From: Cytobacillus oceanisediminis 2691
GTDB lineage: Bacteria; Bacillota; Bacilli; Bacillales; Cytobacillaceae
DNA length: 64,000 nt
Assembly (NCBI RefSeq): GCF_000294775.2
Contig: NZ_CP015506.1
Span: 5,369,501 to 5,433,500 of the forward strand
Direction: 5' to 3'
Shown: one piece after another, positions 36,431-48,000 of the stretch
Position numbering within the stretch: the first letter of the stretch is position 1
Layout of the letters: the number at the start of each line of letters is the position of its first letter
Position numbers and translations under genes: made by a program
The notes under the pieces: generated by a model
What the model saw: the letters and a program-made list of their open reading frames with translations, nothing else
The model's database searches: none
What the model was told of the DNA's origin: nothing

Positions 36431-39400
36431 TTAAAAACTATTAGTCAAATTTATTTCCTCAAAATTATCTCCGTGTATTACATAAACATATGTCTTGTCG
36501 ATAATATTATTTAAGTCCTCTATATGGGATTCGCTAATCAAAAAGTCCGGCTTATCCGTTAAGATAATAAACCTTTCTTCACCATTGAAGCGTTCACTAT
36601 AAAAATCAACTAACCCTAAGTTATCGTACATAGTTATTAGCTTACGACCATTTGCTTTCTCATGAGCTGCGACTAAATTGTAGTAGTCAGATGCTATAAC
36701 ACGATAGGATGAGCCATTAGGAATTAATTCAAACTGAGCTATTTTTTTAGGCGGCTGCAGAATAATTGTTCGCTGCCTATTTAAAGTATCTATCCGCTTT
36801 TTCTTCTGTTCTTCAATATCTATTAGCTGCGCGTTCATTTGATTGATAAGTGCTGAATTTTTATTGTCTAGATTATCAGATTGATATTGTAAAAGACGAT
36901 CATATACCTCATTATATTGCTGTTGAAATGTCTCCACCAAGTAATCATACATTCGATTCAACTGACTAGTTCGTTTTTTCTCTAGTAGGTTCTTTTCCTC
37001 GATTGCCATTTGTAAAATTTGTTTCTGCAAAATGTGTTGTTCTAAGAATGGTAATTCCGTTACAGTATCCGAGAAATTCTCAAGTGCTAACCAATATAAG
37101 TTTAATTTTATAACTGACCCATCCTTACGTTTTGCGATAAACAGCAGTTCATTCTTCAATTCCTTTCCAATACCATCTTTATACACTAGACGATACAAAT
37201 CAACTTCTAAATGCTCTGGGACGTTATACATAAATAAATAACGTTTGAATGCAAATTGATCATTTGTTTTATGAATTATTTTTTTTGCTAGAGAATATAA
37301 AGGATACGATTTTGTTACATATTGAATGTCTTCACTACTTTCTTCAATAAATCCTGTATAACGATACGAATCAGTTAAACTAGTTTCTTTGGTAAATTGA
37401 TCTCGAAGAAGTTTTGGAAATCGCTCAATTCGTTTAACTCGATTTTCTTGACTACTGAACACTTTTACATTCGATTCTGCAAATGCATAATCCATAAGCT
37501 CTACATACATTCGATTTGGCACTCGGTTAATTTTAATATCGATTTGTGAGCTTTTCATTGCATTAATATCTACAGCATCCGTATCAAATTGCATTTTGTT
37601 CATTGTTTGTAATAACTCTTTATGTTCTTCACTTAGTCCTTTATCCATTTTTGAGATTACTTCATCTAATTTTTCACGGGTTAAAATAGCTTCTTTCATT
37701 AACTCCGCTAGATTGATATCACCATCAAGTAATTCTCCCATAAAGTTATAGACTAAATCATTCCCTAAATCCTCTTTCATTGTTTCTAACTTAGCAAGTA
37801 AACGAGTCATAACGTAACCTTCACGCGTATTGGCTGCTACAAGATTAAATACAAATACTTCATTTTTTTGTCCAATACGATGAATCCGTCCCATTCGTTG
37901 CTCTAAACGATTAGGATTCCACGGGATATCATAGTTAATCATCTGATTACAGAACTGTAGGTTAATAGATTCTCCACCCGCATCTGTTGCTAGCATGATT
38001 TGAGCTTTTTGACGGAATAAATCGACTTGTTTTCTTCGTTCGTCCATCGAATAACTTCCGATAATTTTTGCTATTTGCTCAACCCTTGTCGAAAGCTTTT
38101 CCTCCAAGTATTTAAGTGTATCAACAGATTCAGTAAAGATTAAGATCTTCTCTCCTGTATAAATAAGCCCTTCTACCCCAAATAGCATTTCCTCTAGTTC
38201 CAAATATTTCTTTTCAATTCCATATTTTTTAAGAGAAGTTGTTTTCGATAGTAATTTTTTCAACTCTGAAATTTCTTCTTGTAACGCGTCTAAATCAATC
38301 GTATCAAAAGCAAGTTCTAATTTTCTCTCCAAAGTGTCCTGCGATTCTGTTACTTCTTCCTCAAGATTGTTTTCATACAGTTTTTCGAGTTTTTGTGCAA
38401 ACTTTTTCCGTTCATTTTCGTTTGTCTCCAGTATCGCTAATAATTTCTTATAACGACGAGCAAGTGACTTATGGATAGCTTCAATGGAAGAACTAAGTCG
38501 GCGTTGGAGTAGCATCATGGCAAAAGCAGTACTGTTATTGCCAGCATTAATTGCACGATTAAAATGAGTCTGTACATAAGCTGTTACAGATTCATATAAA
38601 TCTAGATCAGGTTCTGTTAATTCATATTGAATCGTCTTCGTTGTTCTTTTAGGAAAAATCGGAGTTCCATCAAAATTCACCATGGATTCTTTTAAGCGAC
38701 GAATGATAAATGGATTACTTTTATCCCGTAAAGATTCACTAGCAGAAACATGATGAAATAGATCCGGCTCAATTAGTTTCATTAATAAACGGAAATTCTC
38801 AGCATCTCCTTTGTGTGGTGTTGCAGTTAGGAGTAAGCAATGATTTGTTCTTGCCAATAGTTTTTCACCAAGATTATAGAGCTTTGTTTTCATTGTTTTC
38901 CTTTTGATTTTCCCATAAGAATAAGCCGCCATCTTATGAGCCTCATCAACAATGACCAAATCAAACTGTGCTTCTAATATCAACGCTCTAATATCCTCAC
39001 GAGTAGACCAATGGATTGAAGCAAGAAAGCAATCATTTTCGATAAACGGATTTAAACTACCATATTCATTCAATACAGCACGATTAATAATTTTAAATGT
39101 TTCTTGAAATTTTTCCGACATCTCTTCCTGCCATTGGCGTAATACTAACGGCGGAACTAGAATTAATATACGTTGGATACTTTCACGTGCTTTTAATTCT
39201 TTAATTAGCATCCCAGACATAATGGTTTTACCAGCACCGGGATCATCTGCTAATAAGTAACGAATGTTGGACGTTTGTAGCATCCTGCTATATACAGCTT
39301 CAATTTGGTGAGGTAGAGGTATGACTTGTTGATTTCCTAATGCACGTGTTTTTGAATACTTATCTTCTATTTCAAGTGCTAGGTGTAGAAGGCGTTGTTG

Positions 39401-39616
39401 TACATCTTGGCCTGTGAATGTTAAGTTTGACGCTGTAGAGGTACTTAATATTGTCACTTGATTTAAATCAGTTGTTGTAAGTAACTGTTCGTAATAGCTA
39501 TTAGATTGACGCCCGATTCCTTCAAGTAAATAATACTCATCTCCAAATGCTTCAAGTTTTTTTACTTCAATTGCCTCTGGGAAGAATGGTCCACTAATAA
39601 TGTCTCCAATGTTCAT
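36431..39616 (-). CDS. brxHII: BREX type 3 helicase BrxHII (SNF2/DEAH type)
   Basis: 1061-residue superfamily 2 helicase from ATG 39616, with GGAGG 8 bases upstream (an upstream in-frame start precedes that box). Motifs: Walker A DDPGAGKT (124-131), DEAH near 225, TATPHKGD near 270, and the helicase C motif ATDAGGESINLQFCNQMIN, RLEQRMGRIHRIGQ near 570, typical of the HepA/DrmD-like class. In type 3 BREX, BrxHII is a core component acting with PglX and PglZ. A terminator-like hairpin lies between it and the previous gene, so it may be expressed at a lower or regulated level. DISARM DrmD is a relative, but the neighbours indicate BREX. Confidence 0.85.
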   Translation of the reverse strand: MNIGDIISGPFFPEAIEVKKLEAFGDEYYLLEGIGRQSNSYYEQLLTTTDLNQVTILSTSTASNLTFTGQDVQQRLLHLALEIEDKYSKTRALGNQQVIPLPHQIEAVYSRMLQTSNIRYLLADDPGAGKTIMSGMLIKELKARESIQRILILVPPLVLRQWQEEMSEKFQETFKIINRAVLNEYGSLNPFIENDCFLASIHWSTREDIRALILEAQFDLVIVDEAHKMAAYSYGKIKRKTMKTKLYNLGEKLLARTNHCLLLTATPHKGDAENFRLLMKLIEPDLFHHVSASESLRDKSNPFIIRRLKESMVNFDGTPIFPKRTTKTIQYELTEPDLDLYESVTAYVQTHFNRAINAGNNSTAFAMMLLQRRLSSSIEAIHKSLARRYKKLLAILETNENERKKFAQKLEKLYENNLEEEVTESQDTLERKLELAFDTIDLDALQEEISELKKLLSKTTSLKKYGIEKKYLELEEMLFGVEGLIYTGEKILIFTESVDTLKYLEEKLSTRVEQIAKIIGSYSMDERRKQVDLFRQKAQIMLATDAGGESINLQFCNQMINYDIPWNPNRLEQRMGRIHRIGQKNEVFVFNLVAANTREGYVMTRLLAKLETMKEDLGNDLVYNFMGELLDGDINLAELMKEAILTREKLDEVISKMDKGLSEEHKELLQTMNKMQFDTDAVDINAMKSSQIDIKINRVPNRMYVELMDYAFAESNVKVFSSQENRVKRIERFPKLLRDQFTKETSLTDSYRYTGFIEESSEDIQYVTKSYPLYSLAKKIIHKTNDQFAFKRYLFMYNVPEHLEVDLYRLVYKDGIGKELKNELLFIAKRKDGSVIKLNLYWLALENFSDTVTELPFLEQHILQKQILQMAIEEKNLLEKKRTSQLNRMYDYLVETFQQQYNEVYDRLLQYQSDNLDNKNSALINQMNAQLIDIEEQKKKRIDTLNRQRTIILQPPKKIAQFELIPNGSSYRVIASDYYNLVAAHEKANGRKLITMYDNLGLVDFYSERFNGEERFIILTDKPDFLISESHIEDLNNIIDKTYVYVIHGDNFEEINLTNSF

Positions 39617-39629
39617 GTAAATTTCCTCC

Positions 39630-39661
39630 AAAAAAAAACCCTCACTCAAAGAGAGTAAGGG
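39630..39661 (-). terminator. Intra-operon terminator/attenuator before brxHII
   Basis: Minus strand: CCCTTACTC, 5-base loop, GAGTGAGGG, then nine T residues directly followed by the brxHII GGAGG. The hairpin overlaps the brxA-like stop codon. Confidence 0.75.
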
Positions 39662-40371
39662 ATTTTAAGGTTTCTTTCTATAATTGTATCTCGAATATTT
39701 TTTATAATTGAATAGCGTTCCTTGTCTAAATCCCCTATACGTATATGGTAATCGAATGGATAGAAGATTGCACTATTATTTACAATATCTGTAGATACAG
39801 TATTTGCTTCATAGTGCATCATTAATACTTCAATCATTAAAGCTTTAAGTAAAGGATTCTGTATTTCAATTTCTATTTTTTTCGATTGATATAATCCGGG
39901 CTTTGGCATGGTTAGAAGTAGCCAATCTTTAACAGAAGAGAAAACTGCACCAACAGCAACTTCTACACGACGTCGATCTCCATATCGATTTTTCATCTCG
40001 TTTACAATAGATCTGCTCTGTATTTCATCCGACATTTTCAGCAGTTTTCCAATGTAATACATTTGTTCTCTAAAAAATGGATAGGCAATGCATGTTAGAC
40101 AATAATTGGTTATTAATTTTTCTTTTGACGATAAATATGGATATTCTTTAAGTAATGTATCACGAATGTCCATAATAATAGGGTCTACTAGATACCATGT
40201 CTTCATTAACATGGTAATAGCATTCTTACGTGATTTATCACCTTTAATAGAATTCATCAATTCTATATTTAGTAAATTGTACATTTCTTTTGAAGAATAT
40301 TGCCGTAATAAATTTGCTGTTAAATCAAGATGAGCCAGCTGAATTTTTTGATCAAAACCTACTGCTTTCAT
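39646..40371 (-). CDS. brxA: BrxA-like (DUF1819-type) BREX protein
   Basis: 241 residues, helical, soluble. Position between pglZ and brxHII in a BREX operon and the start pattern (LTANLLRQYSSKEMYNLLNI; SRKNAITMLMKTWYLVDP) fit the small BrxA/DUF1819 DNA-binding component. BrxA is normally nearer 200 residues, and I assign this from context plus weak similarity. AGGGG lies 7 bases before the ATG; 15 bases after pglZ. Confidence 0.6.
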   Translation of the reverse strand: MKAVGFDQKIQLAHLDLTANLLRQYSSKEMYNLLNIELMNSIKGDKSRKNAITMLMKTWYLVDPIIMDIRDTLLKEYPYLSSKEKLITNYCLTCIAYPFFREQMYYIGKLLKMSDEIQSRSIVNEMKNRYGDRRRVEVAVGAVFSSVKDWLLLTMPKPGLYQSKKIEIEIQNPLLKALMIEVLMMHYEANTVSTDIVNNSAIFYPFDYHIRIGDLDKERYSIIKNIRDTIIERNLKIPYSL

Positions 40372-40386
40372 ACTCGCCCCTACTTT

Positions 40387-42285
40387 CTAGCGCTTCACTT
40401 TTACAAATGGTACAATCACTTCCTCAAAATGAATACCACCGTGAGTAACAATTTTATCACTTTTTGGTACAAAAGCATAATTGCCTCTAGCTAATAATAC
40501 ATTATAGTCTTTTGGCAATCCTGAATGATTCCATGAAATTGTTGATTCTGCATACGTAAGATGTGTTTGGTTTCGAATATTCTTAGATTGATAAATTCGA
40601 GTACGTTCGCCTTTTGAGTTAACTAGGACTCCTTCATGAATTCTTCCTATTCCAAGGCATTCTACATTGCCATGATCAGAGGTAATGTATACATCATAAT
40701 CTTGGTCTACTAAATCCGCTAGAAACTGATTTATATAGTTTGTAGATAGCCATGTTGATAGTTCAGAAAACATCGTTTGATTACCTTGTACAGCACCATG
40801 CATAAATTGATCAATAATATCTATAACAGCACCATATACACGAATTGAAGGAAATTGCATGTAAGAAAGTGAAGAATGGTTATACACTTCTAACCCAAGA
40901 GAATTTTCATAAGCAACATTTTGTTTTGTAAAACCTTCTTGCTCCCAGAATTGCAGCCAATACGTTTTTTCTTTCCTAGTTGAATGGATGGTATCAGCAA
41001 ATTGTCTAGGTTCTAAACCTGAAAAAATAGCTTGCCTCGATACGGCAGTTACACTAGGCACCCATGAAAACACAGCATCTTCCTCAAATGACCATCCATC
41101 ACTAGCTAAATGCTGTTTAATCATATACCATTGAGTAAAGTTCATTCCATCCATTACAATTAAAGCAATTTTGCTATTTATTTTCCTTGCTAGAAAATGA
41201 GGAATTTGATGGACCATTTTTGGCTTTGGAACAACAGGTAATGTGCGAAGACTTGCGTATTCTTCCATCATCCATTTTTCAAAGTGTTCATTTAATGTTT
41301 GTATTTGCATGTTCCATGTATCTGGTAATGTGCCATTGCTTAGATAGTTGTACTGAGTTTCTCCGATTTGACTAGCTAAATTACCCCATTCTAGACGTGA
41401 AAATCTTGTATAGTCTTGACCGAATAAACCTTTCACATCAATAGAAGGTTTACTCTCCATTACTAAACCTGCCATCATCCAATTTTCAAATTTCGCCTTA
41501 TTAGATATTGGAATAGGCGTAATATAATTTGTGAGTGTTTGACGGACTATTGGGTCATCGAAATAAGAAAAATCATAATTGGTTTTCGACTCAAAAATGT
41601 GGTCATGAGAACGTTTCAAAAAGTCATGAATATATTTTTGCCACTCTTTATTTAATAAATGGGTTAAATGATCCCTTGATTGGAAAACAGTAAGTATTTC
41701 TGTTGAAAACCATGAATGTGATTTTTTTATGTTTTGTTGTAGTCGTTGAAAAAATAGCGAAGGAATGGCTTCGCTATTTTTAGAATAATAATGAATAGCT
41801 GCTTTTATAAGATCATTTTCATTACTAAAAACGCTGGTGTCTAGCTGGTACACCTTTGTTAATATAAAATCAATTGATTCGTTGTAGTTTAATTGTTTCA
41901 ATTGATTACTGGACGCATCAAATAATAATGAAAGTACTTCATTTGGGCAGTATTGAACAACAGTAGGATCAAGAGAAGGGAAGATGGATTCCCACGATAG
42001 TATAAGTCGAATTGCGTTATTCAATATGTCATAAGGCAACTGATTGAATTGGTTTTCTGCAATCGTTAAAATCCAAGTAGAACGGCTCTTACGGTCTTCG
42101 TGTCGGAAAGATGTCTCGTATAGATAACGAAAAACGATTGAGTCTTGATAAGTATGGACAGTTATTCCCTTCTCAGCAAATTCCTGTAGCACTGTCTCCC
42201 GCTTGAATAAGCCATACTCATCTGAAACAATATACAAACTGCCTTTACTTTGGAAAAAAGTTGCTAATTTTTCAACCCAATTCAA
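40387..42285 (-). CDS. pglZ: BREX phosphatase-like protein PglZ
   Basis: 632 residues. The C-terminal alkaline-phosphatase-fold PglZ domain is clear: KIALIVMDGMNFTQWYMIKQ near 370 (metal-binding Asp), SWVPSVTAVSRQAIFSGLEP (nucleophile region), DVYITSDHGNVE near 530 and THGGIHFEEVIVPF near the end (metal-binding histidines). The N-terminal half is a helical BREX-3-type region. PglZ is the defining component of BREX, required for host methylation and phage exclusion. TTG start behind AAGGTGA. Confidence 0.92.
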   Translation of the reverse strand: MNWVEKLATFFQSKGSLYIVSDEYGLFKRETVLQEFAEKGITVHTYQDSIVFRYLYETSFRHEDRKSRSTWILTIAENQFNQLPYDILNNAIRLILSWESIFPSLDPTVVQYCPNEVLSLLFDASSNQLKQLNYNESIDFILTKVYQLDTSVFSNENDLIKAAIHYYSKNSEAIPSLFFQRLQQNIKKSHSWFSTEILTVFQSRDHLTHLLNKEWQKYIHDFLKRSHDHIFESKTNYDFSYFDDPIVRQTLTNYITPIPISNKAKFENWMMAGLVMESKPSIDVKGLFGQDYTRFSRLEWGNLASQIGETQYNYLSNGTLPDTWNMQIQTLNEHFEKWMMEEYASLRTLPVVPKPKMVHQIPHFLARKINSKIALIVMDGMNFTQWYMIKQHLASDGWSFEEDAVFSWVPSVTAVSRQAIFSGLEPRQFADTIHSTRKEKTYWLQFWEQEGFTKQNVAYENSLGLEVYNHSSLSYMQFPSIRVYGAVIDIIDQFMHGAVQGNQTMFSELSTWLSTNYINQFLADLVDQDYDVYITSDHGNVECLGIGRIHEGVLVNSKGERTRIYQSKNIRNQTHLTYAESTISWNHSGLPKDYNVLLARGNYAFVPKSDKIVTHGGIHFEEVIVPFVKVKR

Positions 42286-42303
42286 TCAAATCACCTTCTT
42301 TTA

Positions 42304-45042
42304 TTACATATCTAAACGTACCTGTGCATTATCATAGTACATTAATAGTTTGTCATCTTCTTGAATAACTTGCTCTGGCAATCGGTCACCTACTGTGACA
42401 ATCTTCTCGTAATTTTTCTCACTCCACGCCTTTTTAAATCCTGCCCGGATTGCCTCTGTACGGAATTGTTTTAATTTCTTCTTGCTGTTTCCAAGCTCTT
42501 CTACATAATGATCAAATTCACGTAACAAAGTTTTTTCACGCAATTTCTCAAGGTCCGCCTGTTTATTTGGGTCTGGCACATACCATCGATTCATTGCTTT
42601 TGCTCTTAGCTTACCATCTGTATTTTCTAACCCACGCATATCATGGAAATTCCGGCGCAAATAACTAGCAATTTGATCTGGTACTGTTTCTTCTCCCTCA
42701 TATCGCAAGAAGTTTTGAGCAAGTAAATCATCTAACTCAGGCAACTGCTCATGCTTAGCAATATGCTGAATTTCCTTCATAAACTGAGGATGTAAATCCT
42801 GACGTGTTTGTGGTTTCTTCATCAGCTGTTGACGAATCCATTCAATAGAGCTATTCTCATCAGAAACAAATAAGCTCATTTGAGTAAATTCCTTAACTAA
42901 TGTACGCTTTTTATCATATTCAGCTACCTGTGATTCTAAAAATGCCATCCCATCACGCATAGGGAAACGCTGAGTAACACCAACTTGGAACTCAGCAGAG
43001 GAAATTGGAACAGGGAAACCACTTTGTACGTGATAAGCTACCATGCGATCAAAAAGAATACGTGGTGTACGCTCTGCAATAATGGAAGCTTCACCTTTAG
43101 CGCCTAAAAATACAGGTAACTTTTCTAAATGTTGTGATATGAAAGTCCAAGCAGATTCAGGCGTATTTGTTTGTTCACGCATTTTAATAATATTTTCTTC
43201 ACCGGGTTTGTAAGCTGAAATAACTAAATCTTGTTTAACAGCAGTAGTTGAAGTAACTGCCTTAAAACTTCCTTGCTTTTTATCCAGAGCTGCAACATTT
43301 GCAATTACAAAACCAGCTTTTTGCATAGCTTCTTGAATAGCATTCCATACACTTGCTTTTGAGTTACTAAATTCTACTGTTATCCAACGATTCGGTTTTA
43401 AAACTCTATAATAATTAGAAAAACATTCTTCAATTAATGTCTTATATTCTTCAATACTCTTCTCTTGTGCTGCATTAACAATTGCCTCTTTTTGAATAGA
43501 TGTTTTGACCTTCAACCAAGATTCCCAAATGTAATTCAATTCAGAGTAATTAATATTTGCTCCGAAAGGTGGATCAGTAAAGATATAATCTATGGAGTTG
43601 TCTTTAAGTTGGATACTATTTGCAGATTGTATACTATTAATATTTGTTTTTCCTTTAACAATCAGAGCTTTTTGTAAATCTCTCACCTTTCCATTTAGAA
43701 CTTTGTAGATATTAGCCTCAGCAGTTAAACTTGAAACATATAATGTCCCGTTTAAAATTCCATTACCTCGATTTCCTAAATTATATCTTACAAGTTTAGA
43801 AACCAAGTTATATAAAATAGATTGAATTGCCAATTTCATATATAAAGAACCTTTAAAATCATGATTAATTCTGGAGAAAAGATCCCCTAAGATCGCAAGA
43901 TTTCTTTTAGTATAGAAATGATGGACATTCTTAAATCCGTGACTATTCAATGGCTGTTGTGTGTTAACTCCTATAGGCATTTCATCGGTTGGTACCCATG
44001 TGTTAATGACAGAATCATTAATTCTTTTTATTAATTCTTTATCTAAATCATCTAAAACCTTTTTGTACTGTTTTTTATTGTAAATATAATTTATTTGAAC
44101 AGGTTCTTGTTTTCCAATATTAATATTTTCATTTAAAACATTGTCGTAAACTGTTTCAAACACTCTGTTCATCTTTTCCTTTGATAATTCAATGGAACAT
44201 TTTGGACAAGGGAAGTTTTTTAATAATACATTCTCCTTAGAGTCATAAGCTTCATTATAAAATATAATCTCTTCATTACATTCTGGACATTCAAATACGT
44301 CGCTCCAAATGACATAATTAATTTGTCCATTTTCTCCATTGCTATGTTTAGTAGTATAATAGTTACCAAATTCACTTTCCGATTGAACTATTAATTTCTC
44401 CATTTCCCGTACAAAATTATTACTGTTAATTTCAGTATTATAATTTGCTGTAATGAAACTTGCAGCAGGAGATAAGTCACTTAAAATACTTTTTCTAGAA
44501 CCTACCTCAGCCGTTTTCATATTTAAACTCATTACTTGTTCTTTATCTCCACACATATTTGCGGCTACACCAGTCATACCAGTCCCTGAAAATGCATCTA
44601 AAATAATGTCTCCGGGTTTTGTATAGTGTAGAATATAGCGCATTATTGCTTTATAAGGAACCTTTGTATGATACGTATGAGCTGTATATATTGATTCATT
44701 TTTCCCTTCACTAACATCGGTAGTAAACGGTTCACGGTGATACTCATCGTTTACATCACGACCGTACTTAGTAAACTTTTCTTTTTCCCATTCCTCAATA
44801 AAATTATTAACCCAAGGGTTCGGACATGCGGTATAATATGGCGGGTCTGATAAAGTAATAATGTCTTCATCCTCACCTATAGGGAAGCCTTCAATTTGTT
44901 TAAGTTCAGGTAGTTTTTTTCGTAGCTCTTCACGAAAATACTCTCTACGTGCTTCTTCACTTTCAAAGGTCATACCAAGGCAGACAACAGGAGTGTTGTC
45001 TGCCTTAGTTACCTCAAAAGAGAGCTGTTCATTATTTGTCAT
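42304..45042 (-). CDS. pglX: BREX type 3 adenine-specific DNA methyltransferase PglX (PglXI)
   Basis: 912 residues. N6-adenine methyltransferase motifs: SDPPYYTACPNPW (DPPY at 66-69) and SAM-binding ILDAFSGTGMTGVA (FSGTG at 151-155), in the circularly permuted beta-class order, plus a second FTDPPFGANINYSELNYIWE near 490. A zinc-ribbon insertion (CPECNEE, then CPKCS) lies near 250. PglX marks host DNA at a non-palindromic site and is needed for both methylation and defence in BREX. AAGGAG precedes the ATG; 15 bases after brxC. Confidence 0.92.
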   Translation of the reverse strand: MTNNEQLSFEVTKADNTPVVCLGMTFESEEARREYFREELRKKLPELKQIEGFPIGEDEDIITLSDPPYYTACPNPWVNNFIEEWEKEKFTKYGRDVNDEYHREPFTTDVSEGKNESIYTAHTYHTKVPYKAIMRYILHYTKPGDIILDAFSGTGMTGVAANMCGDKEQVMSLNMKTAEVGSRKSILSDLSPAASFITANYNTEINSNNFVREMEKLIVQSESEFGNYYTTKHSNGENGQINYVIWSDVFECPECNEEIIFYNEAYDSKENVLLKNFPCPKCSIELSKEKMNRVFETVYDNVLNENINIGKQEPVQINYIYNKKQYKKVLDDLDKELIKRINDSVINTWVPTDEMPIGVNTQQPLNSHGFKNVHHFYTKRNLAILGDLFSRINHDFKGSLYMKLAIQSILYNLVSKLVRYNLGNRGNGILNGTLYVSSLTAEANIYKVLNGKVRDLQKALIVKGKTNINSIQSANSIQLKDNSIDYIFTDPPFGANINYSELNYIWESWLKVKTSIQKEAIVNAAQEKSIEEYKTLIEECFSNYYRVLKPNRWITVEFSNSKASVWNAIQEAMQKAGFVIANVAALDKKQGSFKAVTSTTAVKQDLVISAYKPGEENIIKMREQTNTPESAWTFISQHLEKLPVFLGAKGEASIIAERTPRILFDRMVAYHVQSGFPVPISSAEFQVGVTQRFPMRDGMAFLESQVAEYDKKRTLVKEFTQMSLFVSDENSSIEWIRQQLMKKPQTRQDLHPQFMKEIQHIAKHEQLPELDDLLAQNFLRYEGEETVPDQIASYLRRNFHDMRGLENTDGKLRAKAMNRWYVPDPNKQADLEKLREKTLLREFDHYVEELGNSKKKLKQFRTEAIRAGFKKAWSEKNYEKIVTVGDRLPEQVIQEDDKLLMYYDNAQVRLDM

Positions 45043-45057
45043 GTCAATCTCTCCTTG

Positions 45058-48000
45058 TTATTTTTTTAGCATTACACGTACACGATTTGACGGAGCAGTA
45101 CCAACTGCTTTTGCCAGCATCTCCTCAAAACGTTTTCGTAATTCTTCTACCGTTAATGGATGTCCATTTGCCATCATTTGTTCTATATCTGATAAATTCA
45201 ACTCCACTTTATCGATACCCTTTAATAAATCGTTAATTGCTTGGATCAAACGGACATCAATTGGCAAATTAAATTCTTGCTTATCAATAAATTCTTGAAT
45301 CAATCGTTGTTGTTCTGTACTTAACAATAAAATGTTTTCTTTTACAGAAGCATCATTTAAGTTAGTCATTAATGTTTCCGTCCAATTTTGATAAATAACT
45401 GGTAGTTCTTCTTCAAGTTTCTGTAAAACAACTTTTTCATTTGCCGTAATATCTGTCGGTCTGAATTTACACTCACCACAAATTTGTGTGTGTTGTAATT
45501 TGTCTTCAGAAACGTGATAGCATGTCTTGAGTTCAGTCAAGGCCTTTTCCCATTTAACAATTTGCTCTTTCGGTAAAATGGAAATACGACTCGCTAGTTC
45601 TTTTAATCCTTTTAAGCGATCATCATTTAGGAGTGCCGTTTTTCGTAGGTTTTCTTTTGCATTCAGACGTGATTGATCGTGTGCCTCTATATATAGTCGG
45701 ATATACTCTTGTTTTAAGTTATTTAATTTTACAAGTTCTTTTGAAATATCCTTTTGTTCCTTTAAACCATATTGGATTTCATCGAGTGTATCTTCTACAT
45801 TTCTAGACCAATCTGAATGAGTCCCCATATTTGGTTGCGCAACACGCAGGTAATTTACAAGCTGAGAAATATTTTTCAGTTGATTATCTAGTTTGAGCAA
45901 ATTTTCTATTGTTTTAAGCGCTTCTCTTTGAACTTCTATGGTTGCTAGGTCATATTTTAAATTACGCATTTTAGCAGGTGTATTATAACGTTTTAATCCT
46001 TCACAAAACTCTTTGAAATCCTCAAGCAATCTTGTTTGCTCTTGTATTTCTGCATTATTTAATAATTGACCATCCCATGTAGGAATTCCTTTTTTAACAA
46101 GTTGTAAAAGTGATAATGTCTCTGCTATTTTATTGTTTGCTTTTTCTGTAATACTGCCAATGGCGCGACTTAACATATCTTCTTCATAATTTGGAATTAC
46201 CACTTCAAATAAATCTGCCAGCGCATTGATTTCCGTTATTGGCAAACCAGTAGGCTTCTTAATATGACTAAATTGAGTTAATTCCTTTATTGGTCGTTGA
46301 ACGTATTCGTGTAAGTTTAATGCATTATAAGTCTTACCTCCGATAGTCACTTCTATTGCCCCAGCACTTATCATAGCGCCCAATAACACAACGAATAACT
46401 CCGGCTCTAAAGAATATTGCTTCGTAAATTGTAAATCTGGTGTACCTTTAATACGTTTTGTTTCAATTAAATCGCTATGATTTATTACTTGTCCATGACC
46501 CTTTGCTTCTAATAAATCGATTATCCATTTAGCATAACCTGAATTATTTATAGTCAATCTATTTGATTTATCTAACAATACAAATCCATCTAAAATGTCT
46601 GCACCCATTTTTGATTCCGCACCGTTGATATATTGGAGTGCTTTTTGGACATAGGTTTCCATATTATCTTTTGTTAAAATCCCTTGAATTTTTCCAAAAG
46701 AAGGATAATCCTCATATTTTTGCTCGAACCAATCCGTTAAATAAAATTCAGCAGCAGTATCAACAATTTGCTTTACCGTAGGATTATTTAAAATATACAT
46801 GCGCAAATCAGCAACAGTAGATTTCTTTCCTTTGTAGGTGATTTCAAATGTACTATCAAAGTTTTCGATTAACCATTTAAATAATTTCCTCTGATATTCT
46901 TCTACCTTCGATGTGTAAAGTTTCTTCGTTGCTGGAGAAGCATCAGTTGCTAAGTCTTGAGCCGCTGCATAAAGTTTTAGATACTTATCAAAATCTTCAT
47001 TGCTACGATTATATTCAAAGAATATTTCATCAGGTTTATGCTCATTTTTAAATGTTACTTTATCATAAGGTCGTAACATATAAATGTAGAAGTCACGTTC
47101 TGGCTGCGCAGTTCCACGTTCATTTGGTGCGCCAAAGAATAAATAACCCGGACGCATAACGTGATGTGCTTCCCAAGCTAGATCATATCTCCAGACTTTA
47201 ACATAAGAAACATGGGTATTATCATCTAGTTCCATTGCTTTTTGTAATAAACTGAAGTAGTAATGATCCAGTTTATCGTCTTCAATCGTTTCAGCCTGTG
47301 CTTGAATCAAACTATCCACATCAATATCTTTCTTTAAATCTAAATAGTATTGACCATTCGACTCATTTGTAGAAATATATTGATAACTTACAGTTTCTTG
47401 GATGGTTTTCATTGCTGCTTCAATATTTCCTTTTAAGAAATCTGACGGATCATCTTCTTCTAGTAAAAATTCTATACTTGTAGTCGGATGCAAAAATAAG
47501 TCATCACGTAATTCTATTGTTGTTAAACCCACCTTGTCATGAATATCTTCTGTTGAAAGGCGATACACAGCTAATGCATTAATCATTCGTAACGCCATTG
47601 GTTGGTATAATTTCTTTTTAGCCGGAAATGCATTCTCGATACGATCTTTTAATATTTTATGTTTATCAATTACTGCCCGGATATTTGAATCTGATCGGTT
47701 CGTCGCGTTTTCTTGGATGTACGTCCAATAGCTGTCGTAAGAAATTAATCCGGGTGAACCCTCTGGTAATGGCGACTGAATGATTTTTTTAATTTCGCTG
47801 CTTATAGTTTGAAGTGCTACACGTTTTTCAGCTATATTCACTCTTTCAAATGCAGTCAAATACGCTGGGTGGATAGGGAATAGATTGATATAGGTTTCTA
47901 AATCTTCGTTTAAACGTGTATAAAGTCTAGTAAACCCTTTTAAATGCTCACGAATTAAAGATTTTTGTTCATCAGTTTTCTTCAACAATCGTTGCGAAAC

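Noticed and set aside
36431..39616. DISARM assignment based on the DrmD-like helicase and methyltransferase
   Set aside because: PglZ, BrxC and BrxF in the same operon identify BREX; no DrmA/DrmB present.
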